A stretch of 64,000 nt of DNA from VAZQ01 sp963739175 (lineage in GTDB: Bacteria; Pseudomonadota; Alphaproteobacteria; Rhizobiales; Xanthobacteraceae), in the NCBI GenBank assembly GCA_963739175.1, contig CAVTZH010000009.1, positions 682,001 through 746,000 on the forward strand, written 5' to 3'. The number at the start of each line of letters is the position of its first letter. The first letter of the stretch is position 1. The notes under the pieces were generated by a model. That model made no database searches, was not told the DNA's origin, and saw only the letters and a list, made by a program, of their open reading frames with translations. The translations under genes were made by a program, and so were the position numbers. Positions 26,875 through 35,776 of the stretch are shown here, piece by piece.

Positions 26875-27114
26875 TCAGTAGGGGACGCAGGCCCAGCTGC
26901 GGCCGACGTAGTTGCCGCGCCGATCGAAGTGCCGGACCCAGCCGCAACGCTCATACGGGCCGCTGTTGGCGATCACCGCGCCAGCCACGAAGGCGCCGGC
27001 GAAGGCTGCGGGGCCCCAACGCCAACCACGGGCGTCGGCTTGGCTAGTGGAGGTGATCAAGCTGGAGGTGATGGTGACGACGGCGAGCGCCGCGATGGCG
27101 AGCGTTTTACGCAT
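26875..27114 (-). CDS. Small secreted protein, unknown function
   Basis: A 79-residue protein with a signal peptide (MRKTLAIAALAVVTITSSLI) and a short mature part: WRWGPAAFAGAFVAGAVIAN, then a block with two cysteines (ERCGWVRHFDRRGNYVGRSW, ACVPY). Such GxxAG-helix proteins are common in rhizobia and remain unassigned. The ATG at 27114 is chosen for the signal peptide and the GGGAGA upstream. A terminator lies downstream, so it is monocistronic. Confidence 0.72.
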   Translation of the reverse strand: MRKTLAIAALAVVTITSSLITSTSQADARGWRWGPAAFAGAFVAGAVIANSGPYERCGWVRHFDRRGNYVGRSWACVPY

Positions 27115-27294
27115 TTGAAATCTCCCGAGTGCTTTTGAGCAGGGCCCGTAACGGCCACTTGTCCATTGGTCGCGAGCCCTTGCGGGCAGGTTCAAAGGGG
27201 TTCGGAGATTTCCGGCAGGCCGTTGAAATAAGGCGGGGCCGGGGGAAAACTATGGATTAACCACTCCAGCCCCGCGGTCTCGGTTCCAAGTTCC

Positions 27295-27770
27295 ATGCGT
27301 GCCAGGCTCCGCAACAAAAAATCTTCGCGATTTCGGGTGCGACCCGCCCGGCGGCCGATCTCGACGCGCTCATCGATCTGGAACAGCGGGTGTTCGCCAC
27401 CGACCGGCTGTCGCGGGAGAGCCTGCGGCGCCTGCTCGCGTCGCGATCCGCCTGCGTCATCGTGGCCGAGAGCGGCGCCCGTCTTGTCGGCGCCGCGGTG
27501 GTGTTGTTCCGGGCCCACGCCAAGGTGGCGCGGCTCTATTCGATCGCGGTGGCGCCGCCGATGAGCGGCAAGGGGGTCGCCGTCGCCTTGCTGGCGGCTG
27601 CCGAGCGAACGGCGCTGCGCCGCAAGTGTCGCGCGGTGCGTCTCGAAGTACACGAGAGCAACGCGGCGGCGATCGCACGCTATCGCAAGAGCGGCTACCG
27701 GCAATTCGGCTGCCATGCGTCCTACTACGAGGACGGCGGCGATGCGCTGCGGTTCGAGAAGCCGCTCTAG
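27295..27770 (+). CDS. GNAT family N-acetyltransferase (probable frameshift near the start)
   Basis: Transfers acetyl from acetyl-CoA to an amine, likely a protein N-terminal Ala/Ser as in RimI. The acetyl-CoA loop is VAPPMSGKGVAVALLAAAER (the Q/RxxGxG/A site), followed by RLEVHESNAAAIARYRKSGY, the classic motif B. The N-terminal strand GATRPAADLDALIDLEQRVF lies upstream of any start codon in that frame. The only suitable ATG is in another frame across an A-run at 27316, so a one-base error there is likely. Confidence 0.8.
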
Positions 27771-27876
27771 CTTGCCCCCTGGAAATGGTTCATCGAGCGG
27801 TTCAAGCAGTAGCCTGATTGAGCAGATAGAGCGCAGCCATTAGATTGACGTCGCGGGCATGACGACGGAGAGAGGG

Positions 27877-28882
27877 ATGTTGCTGGGACTCTTGCGCGTA
27901 GCGTTCTTTCTCGTAGTAGCGACGTCGACTGTCGGCGCCCAATCCCTCGACAAAATCTCGTTCGGCACCAACTGGGTCGCGCAGGGCGAGCACGGCGGCT
28001 TCTATCAAGCGCTCGCCGACGGCACCTACCGCAAATACGGGCTCGACGTGACCATCGTGCCGGGCGGCCCGAACGTGAACAACCGCATCCTGCTGACCGT
28101 CGGCAAGCTCGACTTCTTCATGAGTGCCAACTCGCTGCAAACCTTCGACGCGGTCGAGCAGAACGTGCCGATCACGCCGGTCGCCGCCATGTTCCAGAAG
28201 GATCCGCTGGTGCTGATCGCGCATCCCGACCAGGGCGTCGAGAAGCTCGCCGATCTCAAGGCGCTGACGCTGTTCATCGGACGCGAAGGCTTCGCGACCT
28301 ATTTCCAGTGGCTGAAGTCCGACTTCGGCTTCGACGAAAAGCGCGTGAAGCCCTACACCTTCAATCCGCAGCCGTTCCTCGCCGACAAGCGCAGCGCCAT
28401 GCAAGGCTACGTCACGTCCGAGCCGTTCGCGATCGAGCAGCAGGCCAAGTTCAAGCCGCGCGTGTTCCTGCTGGCGGATCAGGGCTTCGATCCCTACTCG
28501 ACGCTGATCGAGACCCGCCGCGATACGATCGCCAAGCGGCCGGACCTGGTGCAGCGCTTCGTCGATGCCTCGATCGTCGGCTGGTACAACTATCTCTACG
28601 GCGACAACCGCGCCGCCAATGCGATGATCCGCAAGCACAATCCGGAAATGCCGGAGGCGCTGCTGGCCTATGCGGTCGCCACCATGAAGGCGCATGGCAT
28701 CGCCGATTCCGGCGATGCGGTGAAACTCGGCATCGGCGCCATGACCGAGGCGCGCATGACAGAGCTTCTTCGACACCATGGTGCGCGCCGGCGTCGTCAA
28801 GCCGACGCTCGACTGGCGGCGCGCCTTCACCACGCAATTCGTCAACAAGCGCGTGGGCATCGACCTGCGTCCGAAGAACTAG
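27877..28882 (+). CDS. ABC transporter substrate-binding protein, NMT1/THI5-like (one frameshift)
   Basis: Periplasmic receptor of the SsuA/THI5-like type used for pyrimidine precursors, sulfonates and aromatic acids. A signal peptide (GLLRVAFFLVVATSTVGAQS) is followed by ISFGTNWVAQGEHGGFYQAL, the family's opening with the YRKYGLDVTIVPGG block. The frame breaks near 28765; one base restores FFDTMVRAGVVKP and a C-terminus DLRPKN at 28882. GGAGAG before the ATG at 27877 favours it over one 18 bases earlier. A cyclase-family hydrolase follows 20 bases later, so the two are probably co-transcribed. No ABC permease or ATPase is adjacent. Confidence 0.86.
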
Positions 28883-28902
28883 TTGAACCAAGAGGAAACA
28901 GC

Positions 28903-29590
28903 ATGCGTATCGTCGACCTGAGCCGCGATCTCTATCACCGCACGCCGAGCTATCCCGGCCAGCCGCCGATCATCCACGGCATCTGGAAGACGCACGAGGA
29001 GGCGTTCGTGGACTCCGGCAACGTGCAGGGCAACAGCGTGATGTATTTCTCGATGCCCGATCACGGCGGCACGCATATCGACGCGCCGCGCCATTTCGGC
29101 AAGAGCGGAACGCCGATCGACGAGTATCCGCTCGAGAACTGCATCGTGCCCGGCATCTGCATCGACCTGCGCCACATTGCGCCGCGCGCGGAAATCACGC
29201 CGGCGGATTTGGAGGCGGCCGTGAAGCAGGCAGGCGTGCCGATCCCGAAGCAGGGCACGGTGCTGCTGTGCACCGGGCACCATGCCCGCACCTTTCCGAC
29301 GGCGGCCTACTCGACCGACAATTCCGGCGTGAACGTCGCCGCCACCGAATGGCTGGCGCAGCAGGGCATCGTGCATTTCGGCATCGACTCGATGCGGCCG
29401 GGACCGGAGGGCAAGGTGAACGCGCTCGTGCACAAGGCTTGCCTCGAGCTCGACATCACCCACATCGAGAGCCTCTGCAATCTGGAGGCGCTGATCGGGC
29501 AAGGGCACGTTCCGCTTCATCGGCCTGCCGCTGAAGTGGCGCGGCGGCACCGGCTCGCCGATCCGGGCGGTGGCGGTTTTCGAAAGTTAG
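28903..29590 (+). CDS. Cyclase family protein (kynurenine formamidase-like; one frameshift)
   Basis: Metal-dependent hydrolase of about 228 residues in the cyclase/KynB-like family, which opens formamides, lactones or isatin-type rings. It begins MRIVDLSRDLYHRTPSYPGQ. The metal site H-x-G-T-H-x-D is present as DHGGTHIDAPRHFGKSG, and GIDSMRPGPEGKVNALVHK follows. The frame breaks near 29498 in a GGG run; dropping one G gives IGKGTFRFIGLPLKWRGG, ending AVAVFES. It is probably the catabolic partner of the upstream binding protein. A large palindromic repeat begins 2 bases after the stop. Confidence 0.88.
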
Positions 29591-29592
29591 GG

Positions 29593-29746
29593 GAGCATGA
29601 TCCCGACCCGCCTCCGCTCGGTGCGAGCTACGGCGGGTCCGCGTCCGCCGACGCGCCGCGCGCGAAGGCGGAAAAGTGGAAACCGGTTTCCCGCCTTCGC
29701 GAAGCCCGCTTCGGCGGGCGAAGGAAGGTCGGAAAAGATCATGCTC
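29593..29746. repeat. Palindromic repeat with GAGCATGATC ... GATCATGCTC ends
   Basis: Terminal 10-bp arms pair exactly. Inside are the AAGTGGAAACCGG core shared with the copy near 37.6 kb and extra Arg-rich palindromes (CGAAGCCCGCTTCGGCGG). It belongs to a widespread Bradyrhizobiaceae intergenic repeat. Confidence 0.8.
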
Positions 29747-30084
29747 AAAAGCGGCCCTCGAATCGGTAACGGGGTGATTCGCCAACCCTGGGGATAACGG
29801 GCCCGGCACCGGCTACCGGAGGTCTGCGCCGCCCCCTTTTGGGTGCTCCGAACCGGCAAATCTGTGCTGGAATTGCAACACTCGGATTCTTTCCATCGCA
29901 ATAAGCCAAAAACGCCTAAAAATGCAGCACTTGCTACCGGTTTCAACTTGCCGGTTATTCTCATCCTATTGTTAATTTTTGGACACAAACGGCCCAACGC
30001 GAAGCCGGGGATTTCGGGCTTCGCAGTTGGGAACGTGTAGCGGTCCCGTTCGGGCGGCTTCATTCGGGGATAAGGGGTCTAAAG
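29747..30084. other. Long leader upstream of the porin gene
   Basis: An AT-richer 338-base stretch with no supported gene. A hairpin at 29995-30029 (CAAC-GCGAAGCC with GGCTTCGC-GTTG) sits about 60 bases before the porin start, downstream of a TTGTTAATTTTTGG run. It probably holds the promoter and 5' leader of the porin. Confidence 0.5.
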
Positions 30085-31037
30085 ATGAAAAAATTCGTGA
30101 TGTCGGTCGTTGCTGCGACCACGATGTGCTCCGGCGCTGCAATCGCCGCCGATATGCCTGTCAAGGCGCTCCCGGTACCGGTCGCCGTCGTCAGCCCGTG
30201 GGATTGGGCGTTCGGCGCCGCGCTGATGTCGGACTACAATTTCCGCGGCATCTCGCAGTCCAACCGCGGTCCCTCCGTCACCGCCTATTCGGAGACCCGC
30301 TACAACGTCAATTCGAGCTTCCAGCTCTATCTCGCCAGCCAGTACTGGGCGGTGACACTGCCGACCAATCCGACCGCCGAGGTCGACATCTACGGCGGCG
30401 CCCGCTTCACGTCGGGCCCGGTCGCCCTCGACATCGGCGCCATGTACTACTGGTATCCGCGCGAGCGGCAGCACAACAGCGCCATCATCGGCGCGCCGTT
30501 CCCGACCTATCCGAACGGCAACGCGACGCTCAAGCAAACCGACTTCTGGGAAGTCTACGGCAAGCTCGACCTGGGAAGTCGTGAAGGACAAGTTCGCGGT
30601 CGGCGCCAACGTCTACTATGCGCCGGACTGGCTGAACACCGGCGCCTACGGCCTGTTCGCCACGGTCAGCGCCAAGGTCACGCTGCCGTCGTTCAAGCTC
30701 AACGTCTTCATGCTCGACGAGATCGGCTGGTACATTTCGGGCGAGGGCGGCCGTTACTGGCTCGGCACCGCGGATGCCTATCCGGGCGTGTTTGCGGTCA
30801 ACACCCCGCTGCCCGACTACTGGACCTGGAACCTTGGCGTGGCTTTCACCTGGAAGGTCGCGACCCTCGATCTGCGCTACTACGACACCAACCTGTCGAA
30901 GGCGAACTGTAACCTCCTGACCGGCGATCCCAACGCGGTGGCTCAACGCCGCCGGCGTCGGCCAGTCGAAGTGGTGCAACGCCACGTTCATCGCGGCCCT
31001 CAAGTTCGACCTGGTCGCGTCGCAGCACCTGAAGTAG
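30085..31037 (+). CDS. TorF family putative porin (two frameshifts)
   Basis: Outer-membrane channel protein of about 316 residues. A signal peptide (MKKFVMSVVAATTMCSGAAI...AA) leads to WDWAFGAALMSDYNFRGISQ, the signature opening of the TorF/Gcw_chp porin group. Later barrel strands include VDIYGGARFTSGPVALDIGA and WNLGVAFTWKVATLDLRYYD. Frames break near 30573 (an extra C; repaired to WEVVKDKFAVGANV) and near 30945, after which LNAAGVGQSKWCNATFIAAL leads to a TAG at 31037. A strong terminator follows, so the gene stands alone. Confidence 0.87.
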
Positions 31038-31058
31038 TCGTTATTGACCCCTTCTCAC

Positions 31059-31096
31059 GGGCGGCGTCTTGGAAACGAGACGCCGCCCTTTTCTAT
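31059..31096 (+). terminator. Rho-independent terminator of the porin gene
   Basis: Perfect 11-bp stem (GGGCGGCGTCT with AGACGCCGCCC), 8-base loop, then TTTTCTATT. Confidence 0.92.
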
Positions 31097-31162
31097 TGCG
31101 GCATCGTTAGCGGGGAGCGTGGCACAGGGGCTTGCTGGCATAGGGGTTGCAACCGCAATCCC

Positions 31163-31633
31163 GTGCGCAAGGAGATCACAGCGGGCTATGTCGTGGCCGG
31201 CGCCGCCGGCGGCGCGGTCGCCATCGGACTGATGCAGGTGCTTTCGGAGCACGCGGCATTCCCGCTGATGTTCGTTCCCTTTGCCACGTCGATCGTCCTG
31301 GTGATGGGCACGCCCGATGCCGGGCCGGCGCAGCCGCGGGCCCTGGTGGGCGGCCATCTGATCTCGACCGCCGTCGGCATGCTGACGCTGAGCGTCACCG
31401 GCGCGTCGCCTTGGGCGGCGGCGCTGGCGGTCGGGCTCGCGATGGCGGCGATGCACGCCAGCCGCACCTTTCATCCGCCGGCCGGTATCGATCCCTTGAT
31501 CGTGGTGGCGCAGGACATGCCGTGGAGCTTTCTCCTCGCGCCGGTGGCGGTCGGCGCGTTCGCGCTCGCAGCCTTCGCCTGGCTTTGGCACAACCTCGTG
31601 CGCCGTGAGGCTTGGCCGGCGCGCTGGTGGTAG
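31163..31633 (+). CDS. HPP family membrane protein
   Basis: A 156-residue inner-membrane protein with four or five helices and the family's name-giving HPP motif in ASRTFHPPAGIDPLIVV. Other blocks are ATSIVLVMGTPDAGPAQPRA and LVGGHLISTAVGMLTLSV. Some HPP proteins of cyanobacteria and plastids carry nitrite; the role here is unknown. The GTG start is chosen because no better start is in frame, and its ribosome site is poor. It converges on the ABC protein gene with a 7-base gap. Confidence 0.83.
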   Translation: MRKEITAGYVVAGAAGGAVAIGLMQVLSEHAAFPLMFVPFATSIVLVMGTPDAGPAQPRALVGGHLISTAVGMLTLSVTGASPWAAALAVGLAMAAMHASRTFHPPAGIDPLIVVAQDMPWSFLLAPVAVGAFALAAFAWLWHNLVRREAWPARWW

Positions 31634-31640
31634 CGAAGCT

Positions 31641-33447
31641 CTAACCTCGCACCATCGCCTGCTCGCGCAGACGATGGCCCTCGGCCTCGCGCACCAGCAC
31701 CAGATGCCGGTCGTGGAAGTCGGCGAGGGCGGCGCGGTGCCCGATCGACACCAGGGTCGTACGCGGCAAGCCGGGTCTTGAGCAGCTTGTACAGCGCGGT
31801 TTCGGCGGCTTCGTCGAGCGAGGCGGTGGACTCGTCGAGGAACAGGAAGTCCGGCTTCTGCAAGAGGGCGCGCGCGATGGCGAGCCGTTGCTGCTCGCCG
31901 AGCGACAGCACCCGGTTCCAGTGCGCTTCCTCATCCAGGCGCTCGACCAGGTCCGGCAATCCGACCGCGGTCAGTACATCCACGAGCTGCGCGCGATCGA
32001 ACGTTCCGGGCGCGTCCGGGAAGCTCACCGCGTCCGCGAGCGTCGCCACCGGGAAATACGGCCGCTGCGGCATCACCATCATGCGTGCGCCCTTGGGCAC
32101 GCGGACGACGCCGCTGCCGAACGGCCAAATGCCCGCGATGGTGCGAAACAACGTCGACTTGCCGGCTCCCGAAGGCCCCGTCACCAGGACGCTATCGCCG
32201 CTGGGTTCAATCGCGAGCGTCTCGGCCGCGACCAGCGGCTGGCCGTTCGGCAGACGCACCAGGAGATCGCCGATCGCAACGGACTGACCGTCTTCGCGCG
32301 GGCGGACCGCGATCGCGGCCGGCGCCATGGCGGTCGCCTGCGCCTGTGCGATGGCGGCGTCGAAGCCGTCGAGCCGGGCGACGACCGCGCGCCATTCCGC
32401 CAGGTCGCGGTAGACGTCGATGAAGATCGAGAGCGCCTGCTGCACGCTGGTGAAAGCGCCGGCGGTCTGCATCAGCGCGCCGAGCTGGATTTTCCCGGCG
32501 AAGTAGGCCGGGCTTACCAGGATCAAAGGAAACACCGTTGAGATTTGTCCGTAACTCTCCGTCAGCAATTTCAGCCGTTTCGTCCGCGACATGATCGCGC
32601 GCCAATTGTCGATGACGAAGGAGAAGCGACGCTGCAATCGTGCATCCTCTGCGGTCTCGCCCTTGAGCAATGCGATCTGCTCGGAGCTCTCGCGCACGCG
32701 CACGAGGTTGAATCGGAAGTCGGCTTCGTAGCGCTGCTGCAGGAAATTGAGGTTGATCAGCGGTTTTCCGATCCAGTGAGTCACCGCGGTGCCGATGATC
32801 GCGTAGATCAGCGCGGCCCAGACCAGGTAGCCCGGGATCGAGACCTCATAACCGAACAACACGAGTGGGGCGTCGGCCGAAAGCGCCCACAGGATGACGA
32901 CAAAGGAAACGAACTGCACGAAGGCGCCGAGCACGCGAGTGCCGATCTTAATCGCGTTCTCCGAGAACAGCCGGATGTCGTCGGCGATGCGCTGGTCGGG
33001 GTTGTCGGCGGCGTCGCCGAGGAGCTGCATGCGGTAGTGGTTCGACCCGGCCAGCCAATGGTCGAGGTAGCGGCGCGTCATCCAGGCGCGCCAACGGATT
33101 TGCAGCCACTGTTGTAGATAGAGCTGGTAGACCGCCAGCACCACATACGAGCATCCCAGCAGCGTGAAGATCATCAACTGCTCGACGAACGCATCCCAGG
33201 CTCGGTCCTGCAGGGCATTGTAGAAATTGTTCTGCCAGCGGTTGATCATCACGTTGATGGCGACCAGCGACAGCTCGATCAGGATCACGCTGGCGAGCAG
33301 GATGCGTCCGGCCTTGCGGTCCTCGGAGAAGAAGTAGGGATGGGCAAGCCGCCAGATGACGGCGAAGGTTTCGAGAAGGCGCGACACGAAGGTCTCCTGT
33401 GCTGGCACGGCCGTCTGCGATGCGGCCGGGCTGCTGGCGCTGCGCAC
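31641..33447 (-). CDS. ABC transporter, fused permease and ATPase (SbmA/BacA-YddA type; one frameshift)
   Basis: Half-size ABC transporter of about 602 residues: an ABC_membrane_2 domain with six helices (LLASVILIELSLVAINVMIN; VLAVYQLYLQQWLQIRWRAW) and a C-terminal ATPase with Walker A GPSGAGKSTLFR, signature LSLGEQQR, Walker B FLFLDES and the switch His in SIGHRAAL. The group includes importers of peptides, vitamin B12 and very-long-chain acyl groups, and BacA-like proteins needed by rhizobia in hosts. The frame breaks near 31760 after KTRLAA; one base restores TTLVSIGHRAALADFHDRHL. It starts at GTG with a weak ribosome site. Confidence 0.87.
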
Positions 33448-33771
33448 CGGCGGTCATTTCAGTGTCGATTGCAAGGCCCCTGGCGCGGCCCCTCGGCATC
33501 GATGGCCGCCAGTGGCTGGGGGCCGTTTAGGCCTGTTCCCGCCTCTGGAATCCCGAGAAATTTACGCGAAATCTGGTCGCTGGCGGTGTCTACTGTCAGG
33601 GCAGGGGTGAGACGAAAGAAGCCTTGTGAAACGCCGCGGCTTCTGTCCAAATTAGGGCCTGTCACCGCTGGAATATCGTATCCCTGCCGGCGGTTATCCA
33701 ATGTGCGGCCAGGCGAAAGGCCGGAGACAAAGTTTCGTCAACGCAATCACTGCCCGGGGAGGGCGTCACGT
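33448..33771. other. Divergent intergenic region before the TRAP operon
   Basis: No gene is supported in these 324 bases between the ABC protein start and dctP. An inverted repeat AGAAGCC...GGCTTCT (about 33619-33648) could be an operator. The stretch must hold the TRAP operon promoter. GGGGAGGG is the dctP ribosome site. Confidence 0.4.
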
Positions 33772-34911
33772 ATGTCAACGCAATCTCACTCGTCCAAATC
33801 CACGCGCCGCTACTTCCTGCGCGGCGCTGCCGTAGCGACCGCAGCCACCGTGGCTGCGCCTGCGGTGGTCAAGGCGCAGGGTCCGATCAGCATGCGCTGG
33901 CAAAGCACTTGGCCGTCGAAGGACATCTTCCACGAATACGCCAACGACTTCGCCAAGAAGGTGAACGACATGACCGGCGGCGATCTTCGGATCGAGGTGC
34001 TGCCGGCCGGCGCCGTCGTGCCCGCGTTCCAACTGCTCGACGCGGTATCGAAGGGCGTGCTCGACGGCGGCCACGGCGTGGTCGTCTATCACTACGGCAA
34101 GCAGACCGCGCTCGCGCTGTGGGGCTCCGGCCCCGCCTACGGCATGGACGCCAACATGCTGCTCGCCTGGCACAAATACGGCGGCGGCAAGGATCTGCTC
34201 GACAAGCTCTACAAGTCGATCGGCGCCAACGTCGTGTCGTATGTGTACGGTCCGATGCCGACGCAGCCGCTCGGCTGGTTCAAGAAGCCGGTCACCGGGG
34301 TTGCTGACTTCAAGGGTCTGCGCTTCCGCACCGTCGGCATCTCGATCGACGTGTTCCAGGGTATGGGCGCCGCGGTGAACGCGCTGCCCGGCGGCGAGAT
34401 CGTGGCGGCGATGGACCGCGGCCTGCTCGACGCGGCCGAGTTCAACAATGCCTCCTCGGATCGCATCCTCGGCTTCGCCGACGTCTCCAAGGTCTGCATG
34501 TTGCAGAGCTACCACCAGAACGCCGAGCAGTTCGAGATCCTGTTCAACCGCGGCAGGTTCGACGCGCTGCCGGAACGGATGAAGGCCATCATTTCAAACG
34601 GAGTTGAGGCAGCCTCCGCCGATATGTCCTGGAAGGCGGTCGACCGTTACTCGAAGGACTACATCGAGCTGCAGCAGAAGGACAAGGTCCGGTTCTACAA
34701 GACGCCGGATGCGATCCTGACGCGTCAGCTCGAAATCTACGACAGCGTTGTGGCGGCGAAGGTGAAGGAAAACCCGCTGTTCAAGGAGATCGTCGAGTTG
34801 CAGATGGCGTTCGCCCGCCGGGCGACGCAGTGGGAGTTGGACACGGTCGTGTCCCGCGTGATGGCGATCAATCACTACTTCGGGCCGAAGGCGAAGAAGC
34901 AGCCGATCTGA
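33772..34911 (+). CDS. dctP: TRAP transporter solute-binding protein DctP
   Basis: Periplasmic receptor of 379 residues with a twin-arginine signal (TRRYFLRGAAVATAATVAAP). The body matches the mannitol/chloroaromatic TRAP receptor group: MRWQSTWPSKDIFHEYANDF, then GGDLRIEVLPAGAVVPAFQL and FKGLRFRTVGISIDVFQGMG. The conserved substrate-binding Arg lies in GLRFRTVG. Dicarboxylates or aromatic acids are likely ligands. It heads a dctP-hairpin-dctQ-dctM operon and is the only receptor in the window with its permease beside it. The start is set by GGGGAGGG upstream. Confidence 0.95.
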   Translation: MSTQSHSSKSTRRYFLRGAAVATAATVAAPAVVKAQGPISMRWQSTWPSKDIFHEYANDFAKKVNDMTGGDLRIEVLPAGAVVPAFQLLDAVSKGVLDGGHGVVVYHYGKQTALALWGSGPAYGMDANMLLAWHKYGGGKDLLDKLYKSIGANVVSYVYGPMPTQPLGWFKKPVTGVADFKGLRFRTVGISIDVFQGMGAAVNALPGGEIVAAMDRGLLDAAEFNNASSDRILGFADVSKVCMLQSYHQNAEQFEILFNRGRFDALPERMKAIISNGVEAASADMSWKAVDRYSKDYIELQQKDKVRFYKTPDAILTRQLEIYDSVVAAKVKENPLFKEIVELQMAFARRATQWELDTVVSRVMAINHYFGPKAKKQPI

Positions 34912-34929
34912 CGCCCATGTGAATCCGGC

Positions 34930-34965
34930 AAAGCACCATTCGGACTGGAATCCGGATGGTGCTTT
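34930..34965 (+). terminator. Hairpin between dctP and dctQ
   Basis: A 15-bp stem (AAAGCACCATTCGGA with TCCGGATGGTGCTTT, one G-T pair) and a six-base loop, 19 bases after dctP, with no T-tract. It may protect or partly terminate the dctP message so that the receptor is made in excess over the permease. Confidence 0.65.
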
Positions 34966-35107
34966 GTCACATTGGGTTACCCTCGCACCCAGTGCGGCGG
35001 TTTAGAGGTCCGCATCATTCTTCGTATGTATACCGTATGGTGAGTTTACAGAAACCGCCGGGCGCGCTTCAACTATGAGATCGGCGAGACTCCAGCGACG
35101 GTCGTGA

Positions 35108-35776
35108 ATGACACTCCGGGCCTTCCTGCACACCATCGACGGGATCAGCACCTGGATCGGCAAGGCGGCAGCCTGGCTCATCATAGTGCTGATGGCCGTC
35201 GTCTGCGTCGAGGTGGTCAAGCGCTACGTGCTGAATTCGCCCACGGCGTGGATCTTCGACGCCGAGAACATGCTGTACGGCTCGCTGTTCATGCTGTGCG
35301 GCGCCTATGCGCTGGCGCAGAACGCGCATGTGCGCGGCGATTTTCTCTACGGATCGATGCGGCCGCGTACGCAGGCCTCGCTCGACCTGTTTCTCTACTT
35401 CCTGTTTTTCATCCCCGGCATCGCGGCGCTGATCTACGCGGGATATTACTTCGCGCTGCATTCGTGGAACATCAACGAGCACTCGAGCGTGACCGCCGAC
35501 GGTCCGCCGCTCTATCACTTCAAGTTCGTCATGCCGATCGCGGGCGCGCTAGTGCTGCTGCAGGGCTTCGCCGAGATCGTGCGCTGTGTCGTCTGCATCA
35601 AGACCGGGGTTTGGCCCGACCGGCTCGCGGACGTGAGCGAAATCGACGTGGTCGAGGAGCAGCTCGCCGCCAGCGAGCACATCGACGAGGAGGAGCGCAA
35701 GCAGGTGATCGCGCGCGCGCATCAAATTGATGAAATGGCGCGTCAGCGCGGTCTCGGGGGAGACATCAAGACATGA
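35108..35776 (+). CDS. dctQ: TRAP transporter small permease DctQ
   Basis: A 222-residue membrane protein with four helices (AAWLIIVLMAVVCVEVVKRY; NMLYGSLFMLCGAYALAQNA; LYFLFFIPGIAALIYAGYYF; IAGALVLLQGFAEIVRCVVC), the usual small TRAP subunit. It keeps the typical conserved block AHVRGDFLYGSM. A charged C-terminal tail (DEEERKQVIARAHQIDEMAR) extends into the cytoplasm and is longer than usual. Its stop overlaps the dctM start by 4 bases (ATGA), giving translational coupling. Confidence 0.94.
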   Translation: MTLRAFLHTIDGISTWIGKAAAWLIIVLMAVVCVEVVKRYVLNSPTAWIFDAENMLYGSLFMLCGAYALAQNAHVRGDFLYGSMRPRTQASLDLFLYFLFFIPGIAALIYAGYYFALHSWNINEHSSVTADGPPLYHFKFVMPIAGALVLLQGFAEIVRCVVCIKTGVWPDRLADVSEIDVVEEQLAASEHIDEEERKQVIARAHQIDEMARQRGLGGDIKT

